A stretch of DNA of 64,000 nt, from the NCBI GenBank assembly GCA_000720375.1, contig JOAA01000013.1, positions 372,001-436,000 of the forward strand, in the 5' to 3' direction. This document shows, piece by piece, positions 7,367 through 15,289 of this stretch (the first letter of the stretch is position 1; each line of letters begins with the position of its first letter). Position numbers and translations under genes: made by a program. The DNA is from Rhodococcus rhodnii (GTDB taxonomy: Bacteria; Actinomycetota; Actinomycetes; Mycobacteriales; Pseudonocardiaceae). Under the pieces are notes generated by a model. That model saw only the letters and a list, made by a program, of their open reading frames with translations. It did no database searches and was not told where the DNA came from.

Positions 7367-8098
7367 TTAGAGGCTGGCGCCTTGCTTTGGCCAGCCCTCC
7401 GGCGAGTCCTCCCATGCCTCCTGACGTCCGTACGGGGTCAGATCGATGAAGTTGTACGGCGTGAACAGCTGGTCAAGGCCGCGCGCGTAGGCGGTGTAGG
7501 TGTGGAAGACCTCGTCGCCGTCGCGCAGGAACACGCTGTTGGCCGGCCAGTCGCCGGTCAGCATCTCGTCGGTGTAGCCGCGGGAGTTGAGCTCCTCTTT
7601 GGACAGGTAGTTGTATTCGACGGGCTGGCGGGATCCGTCCAGCGAGGCGTGCATGTCGTAGCTGAAGTCGCTGCCGTGCGAGGAGTAGAACGGGAACGTC
7701 CACCCGTTCTTTTCCTTGTACGCCAGGACTTTCTCCGCCGGTGCGCGGCTGACCGCGGCGAAGGTGATGTCCAGGTTGTGCAGCTGGGCCAGCATCGGCG
7801 GGGTGAAGTTCAGGTTCGCCGTGGCCGTGCAGCTCGGGCAGCCCGAGTCCAGGTCGTCACGCCACATGAAGTGGTGGATGTAGAGCTGGCGGCGGCCTTC
7901 GAACAGCTCCGCCAGGGTCAGCTCGCCGTCCGGCCCGGTGAACACGTACTGCTTGTCCACTCGCACCATCGGCAGCCTGCGCCGTTCGGCGTTCAGCCGG
8001 TCACGGACCTTGAGCGCCTCCTTTTCTTTGGCCAACAAGGCTTTCCGGGCGGCCAGCCAGTCCTGCTGGGACACCACGGGCGGCAGTGCGGTTGTCAT
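7367..8098 (-). CDS. DUF899 thioredoxin-like protein
   Basis: A 243-residue DUF899 protein with a predicted thioredoxin-like fold. The start (PPVVSQQDWLAARKALLAKE) and KVRDRLNAERRRLPMVRV match the family's N-terminal helices. YIHHFMWRDDLDSGCPSCTA carries a Cys-x-x-Cys pair near residue 94 where thioredoxins have their active site, and NSVFLRDGDEVFHTYTAYAR is the conserved C-terminal strand region. I used the ATG at 8098, preceded by GGAG; an in-frame start at 8347 would run across the promoter. It is divergent from the sigma-factor gene at 8243. Its substrate is unknown; a redox role is an inference from the fold. Confidence 0.9.
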   Translation of the reverse strand: MTTALPPVVSQQDWLAARKALLAKEKEALKVRDRLNAERRRLPMVRVDKQYVFTGPDGELTLAELFEGRRQLYIHHFMWRDDLDSGCPSCTATANLNFTPPMLAQLHNLDITFAAVSRAPAEKVLAYKEKNGWTFPFYSSHGSDFSYDMHASLDGSRQPVEYNYLSKEELNSRGYTDEMLTGDWPANSVFLRDGDEVFHTYTAYARGLDQLFTPYNFIDLTPYGRQEAWEDSPEGWPKQGASL

Positions 8099-8140
8099 CC
8101 GCGTCTCCGTTCGGTCAGTGTGGATACCTACTAGGGCAGA

Positions 8141-8197
8141 GCCGCCAGGCTCGGGGAATTCATCGCCGCGCGAGCGATGAGTTTTCGCCCTGGCGGC
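8141..8197. promoter_or_regulatory. Nested inverted repeat in the DUF899/sigma divergent promoter region
   Basis: Outer arms GCCGCCAGG (8141-8149) and CCTGGCGGC (8189-8197) enclose inner arms TCATCGC (8160-8166) and GCGATGA (8174-8180). All arms are perfect. The structure sits between two divergent genes and could act as an operator, cruciform or 5' leader hairpin; the sequence alone does not say which. Confidence 0.45.
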
Positions 8198-8242
8198 TGT
8201 CAGTAGTGGTGACGGGCTGTGTCGAAGGCTGGAGGAACGGGT

Positions 8243-9229
8243 GTGACCAGGTCGCTGACGTCGATCGACGACGAGTTTCAGCGTGCGGCGGATTCGTACC
8301 GGGCCGAGTTGCTCGCGCACTGCTACCGGATGCTCGGATCGGTGCACGAAGCCGAGGACCTGGTGCAGGAGACCTATCTCAACGCGTGGCGGGGATATCC
8401 GGCGTTCGAGGGCCGCTCGTCGCTCCGCACGTGGCTGTACCGGATCGCGACCAACGCGTGCTTGACCGCGCTGGAGGGCCGGGAGCGCAGGCCGTTGCCG
8501 ATCGGGCTGGGCGCCCAGAGCAGCGATCCCGAGGTGGCGCCGGTCGAGCAGGCGGAAGTGCCGTGGCTCGAGCCGATCCCGGACGCGCTGCTGGATCCGG
8601 CGTCGGTCGTGACCTCACGCGAGAGCGTGCGGCTGGCGTTCATCGCCGCGTTGCAGCACCTCCCGCCGCGGCAGCGGGCCGTGCTCGTGTTGCGGGACGT
8701 GCTGAAATGGCGTGCCGCCGAGGTCGCCGAGATGCTGGGCACGACCACGGCCGCGGTCAACAGCGCACTGCAGCGTGCCCATGCTCAGATCTCTGCGGCC
8801 GCGCCGACGCGCGACGCGGTGGCCGAGCCGACCACCGCGCAGCAGCGTGACCTGCTGGACCGGTTCGTGGTCGCGTTCGAGGCCAAGGACATCGACGCGA
8901 TCGTCGAGGTGTTCACGCAGGACGCGGTGCTGGAAATGCCGCCGTTCCCCGGCTGGTACCGCGGCCCGCGCGACATCGCGCGGCTGGTCGCCAACTGGTG
9001 TCCGGCGGGCACCGGCGACCTGCGGCTGGTGCCGATCGCGGGCAACGGCCAGCCGGGGTTCGCCACGTACATCCGGGCTTCGGCGATCGACACGGCGGCC
9101 GGCCAGTCGGGCTCGTTCGTGCCGTGGAAGCTCGAACTGCTGGAACTGGCCGCGACCGGCGTGCGGCATTCGACGTCGTTCTTCGACACCCGGCTGTTCG
9201 CGGTGTTCGGGTTGCCTGATTCCCTTTAG
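8243..9229 (+). CDS. ECF sigma factor with C-terminal SnoaL-like domain (SigG-like)
   Basis: A 328-residue extended ECF sigma factor. Region 2 spans about residues 10-80 (LLAHCYRMLGSVHEAEDLVQ and RSSLRTWLYRIATNACLTAL) and region 4 about 135-185 (LPPRQRAVLVLRDVLKWRAA, then EMLGTTTAAVNSALQRAHAQ). From about 205 there is a SnoaL-like domain (RFVVAFEAKDIDAIVEVFTQ, EMPPFPGWYRGP), as in SigG/SigJ-type factors where it modulates activity in place of a separate anti-sigma. I chose the GTG at 8243 because GGAGG lies 7 bases before it; a GTG at 8219 has none. No anti-sigma gene is adjacent. Its 3' end overlaps the convergent dehydrogenase gene by 4 bases. Confidence 0.9.
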   Translation: MTRSLTSIDDEFQRAADSYRAELLAHCYRMLGSVHEAEDLVQETYLNAWRGYPAFEGRSSLRTWLYRIATNACLTALEGRERRPLPIGLGAQSSDPEVAPVEQAEVPWLEPIPDALLDPASVVTSRESVRLAFIAALQHLPPRQRAVLVLRDVLKWRAAEVAEMLGTTTAAVNSALQRAHAQISAAAPTRDAVAEPTTAQQRDLLDRFVVAFEAKDIDAIVEVFTQDAVLEMPPFPGWYRGPRDIARLVANWCPAGTGDLRLVPIAGNGQPGFATYIRASAIDTAAGQSGSFVPWKLELLELAATGVRHSTSFFDTRLFAVFGLPDSL

Positions 9230-10158
9230 GCAGTGGACATGTCGGCGACGAACCGGCCCGCGATGCCGCCCTTGCCCAGGCGGTCAAGCGAGGCGGGGAT
9301 CTCCTCGAAGCCGATCCCGGTGAGCAGCGGCTTGAGCGACCCGTCGGCGATCATCGCCAGCACCTGGCGCAGTTCGTCGTTGGTGCCCGCGTTCGAGCCG
9401 ACGATCTCGACGTTGTTCATGATCAGCATCATGACCGGGATGCTCGCTGCCTCGTCCTGACCGCCGACCACGACCACGCGGCCGCTGTGCCGCACGCCCA
9501 GGACGCTGCCGCGCACTGTCTCACCGCTGCCGACGAAGTCCACGATCAGATCCAGATCGTGCACGTCGTCGATGCTCTGCACGACCGTTGTCGCGCCGAG
9601 CTCGAGCGCCGTCGGAGCCAGCGCCTCCTTGCGGACCACCGCGGTGACCTCCGCACCGGCGGCCGCGGCGATCTGCACGCCGAAGCTGCCCAGCCCGCCG
9701 ATGCTGACGATGCCGACCTTCATCCCCGGTTGGATGTTTCCCTTGTTGTGCAAGGCGTGATACGAGGTCAGACCCGCGTCGGTAGCCACCGCGGCCTGGT
9801 CGAACGTCACCCCGTCAGGGATCTTGACCAGCCGCTCGGTCTGCGTTCGCACCACGGTGCCGAAACCGCCGTCGTAGGCGACGCCGGGACCGTCCGGGCC
9901 AGTGCGGACCGCCACCCGGTCTCCTGGTTGGAAGTCGGTCACCTCCGGCCCGGTCTCGGTGATCACGCCCGCGACCTCGTGGCCGAGCACCACCGGAAGC
10001 GGGCCCCAGGGCAGTGAGCCGTCGGCGAGGTGCACGTCGGTCAGGCACAGCCCCGCGGCCATTGTGCGGAGCACGACCTCGCCGGGTCCTGGCGCTGGAT
10101 CGCTCAGGTCGACCAGCTCGAGCGGCTCACCTCTGGTTGTCAGGCGCCATGCGCGCAT
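9226..10158 (-). CDS. Medium-chain alcohol dehydrogenase family oxidoreductase
   Basis: A 310-residue medium-chain dehydrogenase. The N-terminal half has the catalytic-zinc type residues in AAGLCLTDVHL and the conserved VVLGHEVAGVI. The C-terminal Rossmann domain has GIVSIGGLGSFGVQIAAAAG, the nucleotide-binding GxGxxG-like loop. The structural-zinc lobe with four Cys residues normally found after the GHE motif is absent, and the protein is about 30 residues shorter than classical alcohol dehydrogenases. It should oxidise or reduce an alcohol/carbonyl with NAD(P); the substrate is unknown. The deazaflavin oxidoreductase gene lies 12 bases upstream on the same strand, so they form a redox operon. 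Confidence 0.9.
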   Translation of the reverse strand: MRAWRLTTRGEPLELVDLSDPAPGPGEVVLRTMAAGLCLTDVHLADGSLPWGPLPVVLGHEVAGVITETGPEVTDFQPGDRVAVRTGPDGPGVAYDGGFGTVVRTQTERLVKIPDGVTFDQAAVATDAGLTSYHALHNKGNIQPGMKVGIVSIGGLGSFGVQIAAAAGAEVTAVVRKEALAPTALELGATTVVQSIDDVHDLDLIVDFVGSGETVRGSVLGVRHSGRVVVVGGQDEAASIPVMMLIMNNVEIVGSNAGTNDELRQVLAMIADGSLKPLLTGIGFEEIPASLDRLGKGGIAGRFVADMSTA

Positions 10159-10170
10159 TGGCTTCGCTCC

Positions 10171-10581
10171 TCAGCTGACCGGGTCGAGCCGGGCGAAGGG
10201 GAAGCGCCGTTCGGTGTTCTCCTCGTACTTGTGGATGTCCGGCCAGTAGTCGGAGAACAGGGTGTAGAGGCGCAGCCACTCCCGGCCCTGGCGCAAGATC
10301 GTCGGCTTGGCGGTCACCTTCTGCTCGCCCACCTCGATCTCGACCTGGTCCGCGGCCGCGACGTTGTTGAACCACTCCGGCACCTTCTTGGCGCCGCCCG
10401 CGCTGCCGATCAGCACGTAGCTGCCGTCCACCGGCAGGTAGATCAACGGTGTGATCATGTCCCGGCCGGACTTGCGGCCCTTGTGGTGCAGCAGCGTGAC
10501 GTGCGCGTTCTTGAAGAACCCGCCGACGTTCCCCTTGTTGGCCCTGAACTCCGTGATCACCTGATCGTTGAAGTCGCTCAC
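10171..10581 (-). CDS. Deazaflavin (F420)-dependent nitroreductase family protein
   Basis: A 136-residue single-domain split-barrel protein of the Ddn/DUF385 family. VTLLHHKGRKSGRDMITPLI is the family's hallmark beta-hairpin, followed by DGSYVLIGSAGGAKKVPEWF, which contributes to the cofactor phosphate site, and a VEIEVGEQKVTAKPTIL strand. Members use coenzyme F420 to reduce quinones, nitro groups or enones. It heads an apparent operon with the alcohol dehydrogenase and is divergent from the TetR gene starting near 10657, which is the obvious candidate regulator. Confidence 0.9.
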   Translation of the reverse strand: MSDFNDQVITEFRANKGNVGGFFKNAHVTLLHHKGRKSGRDMITPLIYLPVDGSYVLIGSAGGAKKVPEWFNNVAAADQVEIEVGEQKVTAKPTILRQGREWLRLYTLFSDYWPDIHKYEENTERRFPFARLDPVS

Positions 10582-10592
10582 CGAAATCCCCT

Positions 10593-10643
10593 AAACGATG
10601 GTTAGCGTTTCCTGTACACCGTTAAGGATGTATTGACCGGTGT
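10593..10643. promoter_or_regulatory. Candidate operator region between F420 oxidoreductase and TetR genes
   Basis: Two weak inverted repeats lie in the 75-base divergent gap: AAACG-N8-CGTTT (10593-10610) and ACACCG-N16-CGGTGT (10616-10643). Either could bind the TetR protein encoded at 10657. The arms are short, so this rests mainly on position. Confidence 0.35.
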
Positions 10644-10656
10644 TAAAGTGTCAAGC

Positions 10657-11289
10657 GTGAAGCTCACCGTGGACGTCATCGCGCGCACAGCGCTCGAGAT
10701 GCTCGACGAGACCGGTTTGGACGGCCTGTCCATGCGGCTGCTCGCGACGCGGCTCGACGTGCAGCCGGCCGCGTTGTACTGGCACGTCAAGAACAAAAGC
10801 CAGTTGCTCGACGTGATGGCTGCGGCGATCTTCAACTGCGCCGCCGACGGGCTTGAGGCGCCGCGTGCGGGCGTGACGTGGCAGGAGTGGACGGCCGAGT
10901 GGGTGCGCCAGCTGCGCAAGGCCATGCTGCGGTTCCGGGACGGTGGCCGGATCTTCGCCAACGGCAGCGTCACCGAGCCCGCCCTGTTCCGCGCCACCGA
11001 GCTGGCGCTGCGTACGTTGCAGGATGCCGGGTTCGAGGTGCAGCCCGCCGCACGCAGCCTCGCCGCGCTGATCCACTACGCGGTCGGCTTCACCATCGAG
11101 GAGCAGAACCACGTCTACAAGTCATCGGAGTCCGCGCACAGCGCGCTGGACACCGCACGGTTCCCGCTGACCGCGCAGGCCTATGTGGATGACAACCTGT
11201 TCGACCCGAACACCGACGAGTGCTTCGAGTACGGCATGCAGATCATTCTCACGGGCATGAAGGCCGCCAACGACATCGTCACGCCATAG
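10657..11289 (+). CDS. TetR family regulator with TetR_C-type ligand domain
   Basis: About 210 residues. The helix-turn-helix (LTVDVIARTALEMLDETGLD, then SMRLLATRLDVQPAALYWHV and KNKSQLLDVMA) has the LYWHVKNK sequence typical of regulators related to tetracycline repressor. The rest is an all-helical ligand and dimerisation domain. Several in-frame starts exist (TTG 10633, GTG 10648, GTG 10657); I use 10657 because it gives the usual short N-terminal arm, with little ribosome-site evidence for any. It is divergent from the F420/dehydrogenase operon, which it probably represses. Its stop abuts the convergent epoxide hydrolase gene. Confidence 0.87.
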   Translation: MKLTVDVIARTALEMLDETGLDGLSMRLLATRLDVQPAALYWHVKNKSQLLDVMAAAIFNCAADGLEAPRAGVTWQEWTAEWVRQLRKAMLRFRDGGRIFANGSVTEPALFRATELALRTLQDAGFEVQPAARSLAALIHYAVGFTIEEQNHVYKSSESAHSALDTARFPLTAQAYVDDNLFDPNTDECFEYGMQIILTGMKAANDIVTP

Positions 11290-12384
11290 CTACCTCACCT
11301 TCTCGAAGAACGCCCGGACATCCCGCACGAACAGCTCCGGCACCTCAAGCGCCGCGAAGTGCCCGCCACGCTCGTGCTCGGTCCACTGCACGATGGTGTG
11401 TGCCTGCTCAGCCAGCGCCCGTGCCGGCTTGATCAGTTCGTACGGGAACACCGCGACGCCCATCGGGATCGGACTGTCGACGAACCTCCCCCGGGAGGCC
11501 TCGAACTCGTAGTAGATCCGCGCGGACGAACCGGCGGTGGCGGTGAACCAGTAGAGCGAGACGTTGGTCAGCAGCCAGTCGGTGTCGATCTTGCTGGTCG
11601 GATCGGTCCATTCCCGGAACTTCTCGGCGATCCACGCCAACTGCCCGACCGGGGAATCGGTCAGCGCGTAGGACAAGGTCTGCGGCCGGGTGGCCTGCTG
11701 GCGCATGTATCCCGCCGGGGCGGCGATGTACTTGCTCATGGCGGCGATGCGCGTCTGGTCCTCGTCGGACAGCTCCGCGGAGTCGCCGCGCGGGACCGTG
11801 GGCAGGAAGTTCAGGTGCACTCCGACCACGCGCTCGGGTTCCAGGGCCGCGACCATGCGCGAGATGATCGATCCCCAGTCGCCGCCTTGGACGCCGTAGC
11901 GCTCGTAGCCCAGGCGAGCCATCAGTTGCGTCCACGCGCCCGCCACGCGATGCGGATCCCAACCGGTCGAGGACGTCGGGCCGGAGAACCCGAACCCCGG
12001 AATGGCCGGGATGACGACGTGGAAGGACTCGGTCAACGGGCCGATCACGTCGAGGAACTCCAGCACCGAGCCGGGCCAGCCGTGTGTCAGCAGCAGGGGT
12101 AACGCGTCCGGCTGGACTGAGCGGACGTGCAGGAAGTGGATCCGTTGACCGTCGATCTCGGTGGTGAACTGGGCGAAGGAGTTCAGGCGCGCTTCGTTGT
12201 CCCGCCACGAATACCCGTCCTGCCAGTAGGCCACGAGCTCGCGCAGATGCTCGAGCGGCACCCCGTAAGCCCAGCCGACGCCGGGCAACTCGTCCGGCCA
12301 GCGAGTCACCGCCAGCCTGTTCCGCAGGTCGTCGAGGTCGGCCTGCGGAACAGCACTGCGGAAGGGACGGACGTCGCTACTCAT
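11290..12384 (-). CDS. Epoxide hydrolase (alpha/beta hydrolase fold)
   Basis: A 364-residue protein with the N-terminal EHN lid (FRSAVPQADLDDLRNRLAVT) followed by an alpha/beta hydrolase. LPLLLTHGWPGSVLEFLDVI holds the oxyanion HGWPGS motif, YGVQGGDWGSIISRMVA carries the nucleophile Asp (G-G-D-W-G), and ERGGHFAALEVPELFV carries the catalytic His near the C terminus. Lid tyrosines are plausible in the SLYWFTATAGSSARIYYEFE region. It should open epoxides to diols, in detoxification or catabolism. The ATG at 12384 gives the normal family start; the reverse frame stays open upstream but without similarity. It lies 11 bases after the MFS gene on the same strand, probably one operon. Confidence 0.92.
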   Translation of the reverse strand: MSSDVRPFRSAVPQADLDDLRNRLAVTRWPDELPGVGWAYGVPLEHLRELVAYWQDGYSWRDNEARLNSFAQFTTEIDGQRIHFLHVRSVQPDALPLLLTHGWPGSVLEFLDVIGPLTESFHVVIPAIPGFGFSGPTSSTGWDPHRVAGAWTQLMARLGYERYGVQGGDWGSIISRMVAALEPERVVGVHLNFLPTVPRGDSAELSDEDQTRIAAMSKYIAAPAGYMRQQATRPQTLSYALTDSPVGQLAWIAEKFREWTDPTSKIDTDWLLTNVSLYWFTATAGSSARIYYEFEASRGRFVDSPIPMGVAVFPYELIKPARALAEQAHTIVQWTEHERGGHFAALEVPELFVRDVRAFFEKVR

Positions 12385-12395
12385 GGTTCCGAACG

Positions 12396-13580
12396 TTAGA
12401 CCGTGGTACCGACATTTTCCCGAATCAGCAGGAAACCCGTGGCGGCGGCGGCAAATCCAAGCCCGGCGGCGACCAGGTACACCCGGTTGAGCCCGTCGAC
12501 CGCGTCCGTGCCGGACTGGAACACCACGCCCAGTACGGCGACTCCGAGGGTCTGGCCGAGCTGACGGGCCGTCGTGGACGCTCCGACCGCGACGCCGAAC
12601 CGTTGCGGGGGAACCGTGGCGAACAGCGCGGTGCCCATCGCGGGCATGAGCACACCGACGCCGATTCCGGTGACGATCAGTCCACAGAGGATGGACAACG
12701 CCGTCGATCCAGCGTCCAAACCCGCCTGCAATGCGGATCCCGCACCGCCCAGCAGCAGCCCAGTTCCAATCAGCACACGAGGCGGGATGTGCGGCAGCCG
12801 TCGCCCGACCAGCGTCGAGGTGACGAATGTGCTCAGCGCCAAGGGAACCATCGCCAGACCGGCGGCGACCGGGCCGAGTTTCAGCGTATCCTGCAACCAC
12901 ACTGAGGTGAAGACCAGGCATGCGAACACGCTCGCCGAGATCACGCCGCACACCATCAGGCCGTTGAACGACGCGATGCGGAACAACGACACCAACCCGG
13001 CCACGTCGAACCGCTTCCCGCGCACACCCGCAACCACGGCAACGCTCTTGACCGTCAACGCGATCGCCAGCAGCGCCAGCGGGATGTTCACGATGAAGAT
13101 CGCGCGCCAGCTGACGTACTGGGTGAGCAGACCTCCCGCGATCGGGCCCGCCGCGGCGGCCAGTCCGTTGACCGCGCCCCAAATACCCATGGCGATGCCT
13201 CGGTCACGTCCTTCGTAGCTACTGCCGATCAACGCGAAGGTCGTGACCGCCATTGCCGCTCCCCCAACGCCTTGCACCGCCCGCGCGGTAATCAGCACGG
13301 TGATGCCCGGCGCCAGGCCGCACACCAGCGACGCGGCCGTGAAGACCGCGAGGCCCGCCAGGTAGACGGCGCGATGCCCATAGCGGTCCGCGACCGAGCC
13401 CGCCACGAGCATCAGCGCGGCCAGTACCGCGGTGTAGATGTTGAGCACCCATTGCAGCGGCGTCAGGGAGGCCTGGAACGAACGGCCAATGTTGGGCAGG
13501 GCGACGGTCACGGCCGTCGTATCGATCAGAAACAACAGTGATCCGAGGCTGATCGCGGTCAGCGCTCCCCACTTTCGCAT
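12396..13580 (-). CDS. MFS transporter, DHA2-like drug exporter, apparently shortened
   Basis: A 394-residue membrane protein. The start (LGSLLFLIDTTAVTVALPNI) and GSVADRYGHRAVYLAGLAVF carry the DHA2 motif A region, and GIWGAVNGLAAAAGPIAGGL is the antiporter motif C. DHA2 proteins normally have 14 helices and about 460 or more residues. Here RGKRFDVAGLVSLFRIASFN joins two segments usually about 60 residues apart, so the central helix pair seems deleted, leaving roughly 12 helices. An AAAGGAG box precedes the ATG. It is upstream of the epoxide hydrolase and divergent from the Lrp-type regulator. A role in exporting a toxic organic compound is inferred. Confidence 0.87.
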   Translation of the reverse strand: MRKWGALTAISLGSLLFLIDTTAVTVALPNIGRSFQASLTPLQWVLNIYTAVLAALMLVAGSVADRYGHRAVYLAGLAVFTAASLVCGLAPGITVLITARAVQGVGGAAMAVTTFALIGSSYEGRDRGIAMGIWGAVNGLAAAAGPIAGGLLTQYVSWRAIFIVNIPLALLAIALTVKSVAVVAGVRGKRFDVAGLVSLFRIASFNGLMVCGVISASVFACLVFTSVWLQDTLKLGPVAAGLAMVPLALSTFVTSTLVGRRLPHIPPRVLIGTGLLLGGAGSALQAGLDAGSTALSILCGLIVTGIGVGVLMPAMGTALFATVPPQRFGVAVGASTTARQLGQTLGVAVLGVVFQSGTDAVDGLNRVYLVAAGLGFAAAATGFLLIRENVGTTV

Positions 13581-13681
13581 GGTTCTCCTTTCCCGGTGGA
13601 CGACCTACGATCGGCTCACCGCGCGGATCACCGCCCCAAATGTCGCGATCTGGGTAAGAAACCGTCAGTGGATAAGCTTCT

Positions 13682-14653
13682 ATGATGGATTCCGTCACGC
13701 TCGATCCGGTCGACCGAGGCCTGGTACACGCGTTGCAGATCGACGGCCGGGCACCGTTGCGGACCATCGCGACGGTCGTCGGTGTCTCGGAGAACACCGT
13801 GGCCCGGCGGTATCAGCGGCTGCGCTCCGCCGGTGTGCTGCGAGTCGTAGGGACGGTCAACGGCGCTCGTCTGGGCTACACGGCGTGGACGCTGCGGTTG
13901 CAGTGCACGCCGGATGCGGCGAGCGCGGTCGCGGCCGCGCTGGCGGACCGTCAGGACACGTCTTGGGTGTATTTGTTGTCGGGCGGCACGGAGATTTCGT
14001 GCAATACCCAGGCTCGCAGCGTGGGCGAGCGGGACACGTTGTTGTTGTCGAAGCTGCCGCGTACCCGTCGCGTGGCGTCGGTGACGGCGCATTCGATCCT
14101 GCGGGCGACCGCGTTGCCCAGTTCCTGGCAGGGGCTGCATTGGCTTAGCGATGACCAGGCCTCGCAGCTCATGCCGGAGCCCGTCGCGCAGGACGACTCG
14201 CCGATCACGTTGGACCCAGGCGACGCGTTGCTGCTCGATGCGCTGTCACGGGATGGCCGCACGGGGTACGCCGAGCTGGCCACGGTGACCGGCTGGTCGG
14301 ATTCGACGGTCAAGCGGCGGACGGATCACCTGCGGCGGGGTGGGGTGCTGTCGTACATGCTCGACATTCCGCCGTCCGCGCTGGGTTTCGCCGCGGAGGC
14401 ACGGCTGTGGATGCGGGTGAAACCGTCCGAACTGGTGGCCACGGCCGAGGAGCTGGCGCGGCATCCGGAGGTGTCGTTCGCGGCGGTGACCACAGGACCG
14501 ACGAACCTGATCGCCGCGGTGAACTGCAGGGACAACGCGGATCTGTACCGGTATCTGACCGAGCGGGTGTCCGCTTTGGACGCCATCTGGGACATGGAGA
14601 CCGCGCCGGTGATCAGGACCGTGAAGCGGGCGGGCGCGGTGCTGCCCGTGTGA
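13682..14653 (+). CDS. Tandem Lrp/AsnC-family regulator
   Basis: A 323-residue protein containing two Lrp/AsnC units. The first helix-turn-helix is near residues 8-55 (LVHALQIDGRAPLRTIATVV, SENTVARRYQRLRSAGVLRV) and the second near 180-225 (LLLDALSRDGRTGYAELATV, SDSTVKRRTDHLRRGGVLSY). Each is followed by an AsnC ligand-binding ferredoxin-like half. Ordinary Lrp proteins have one unit of about 150 residues, so this is an internal duplication or fusion. Start codons at 13682 and 13685 are adjacent. It is divergent from the MFS/epoxide hydrolase operon, its likely target. Its 3' end overlaps the convergent TetR gene by 41 bases. Confidence 0.88.
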   Translation: MMDSVTLDPVDRGLVHALQIDGRAPLRTIATVVGVSENTVARRYQRLRSAGVLRVVGTVNGARLGYTAWTLRLQCTPDAASAVAAALADRQDTSWVYLLSGGTEISCNTQARSVGERDTLLLSKLPRTRRVASVTAHSILRATALPSSWQGLHWLSDDQASQLMPEPVAQDDSPITLDPGDALLLDALSRDGRTGYAELATVTGWSDSTVKRRTDHLRRGGVLSYMLDIPPSALGFAAEARLWMRVKPSELVATAEELARHPEVSFAAVTTGPTNLIAAVNCRDNADLYRYLTERVSALDAIWDMETAPVIRTVKRAGAVLPV

Positions 14654-15218
14654 GGCGTTGTTCCAGGCCGTCGAGGATGATCTCGATGCCCAGCTCGAAC
14701 TGCCGCTCACTGGACATCGGCTGGGTGGCGACCCGGCGCAGGCTCGGGTAGTCGCCGTCGGGCGGGTCGATGGTCCTGGCTTCTTGCTGAGCGGTGGTCA
14801 GCACGTGCGCGGCGAGCAGCCGGGCGATGCCGCCGGCTTCCGTGTCGGGAAAGCCCGCCTCCAGCAGGATCCGCACGGTGGTCTCCACGTGGCCGAGTCG
14901 GTGCGGGCCGACCGGTGGCCGCTCCCGCAGCAGCGTCGCGGCGTCGCGGTGGGCCAACAGCAGCTGCCGGAATTGCCGCAGGCCACTGGCAAGCCGATCG
15001 CGCCACGGCAGCGTGTCGTCGATGTCGAAGGCGTCGGCGCAGATCGCCTCGGCGACCAGATCGAGCAGTTCGGCCTTGTTCTTCACGTGCCAGTAGAGCG
15101 TCGGTGACTGGACGCCGAGCTTGGCGGCCAGCCGCCGCGTGCTCAGGTCGGCCAGTCCCACCTCGTCGAGAAGCTCGACGGCCATATCGGTGATGTGTCG
15201 GATGTCCAGGCGTGCCAC
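14613..15218 (-). CDS. TetR-type repressor with TetR_C ligand domain
   Basis: A 201-residue regulator. The DNA-binding part (HITDMAVELLDEVGLADLST, RRLAAKLGVQSPTLYWHVKN, KAELLDLVAEAI) is close to that of the classical tetracycline repressor. The following helices match a TetR_C domain and end in QFELGIEIILDGLEQRL. Two operator-like sites nearly identical in layout to tetO lie just upstream of the start, between this gene and a divergent small membrane-protein gene. By analogy it should repress both genes until a ligand binds. The ligand is unknown, and the neighbour is not a recognised tetracycline pump. Confidence 0.9.
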   Translation of the reverse strand: MARLDIRHITDMAVELLDEVGLADLSTRRLAAKLGVQSPTLYWHVKNKAELLDLVAEAICADAFDIDDTLPWRDRLASGLRQFRQLLLAHRDAATLLRERPPVGPHRLGHVETTVRILLEAGFPDTEAGGIARLLAAHVLTTAQQEARTIDPPDGDYPSLRRVATQPMSSERQFELGIEIILDGLEQRLTRAAPRPPASRS

Positions 15219-15228
15219 ACGCCGAACC

Positions 15229-15263
15229 TTATCAGTGATAGAGTGGCTCTATCGCTGATAGAG
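15229..15263. promoter_or_regulatory. Two tetO-like operators
   Basis: The first site has core TATCA-G-TGATA (15230-15240, continuing GAG). The second is CTCTATCGCTGATAGAG (15247-15263). Their centres are 20 bases apart, about two helical turns. Both resemble the classical tet operators (core CTATCAnTGATAG, from memory). They occupy the 71-base gap between the TetR gene (start 15218) and the membrane-protein gene (start 15290). Confidence 0.75.
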
Positions 15264-15289
15264 AACGTGCGTGTCGAGGGGGTACGAGC

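Noticed and set aside
11290..13182. A 630-residue reading of the epoxide hydrolase frame
   Set aside because: The frame stays open upstream through the MFS gene, but the added part is Arg/Gly-rich without similarity. The family start is at 12384.
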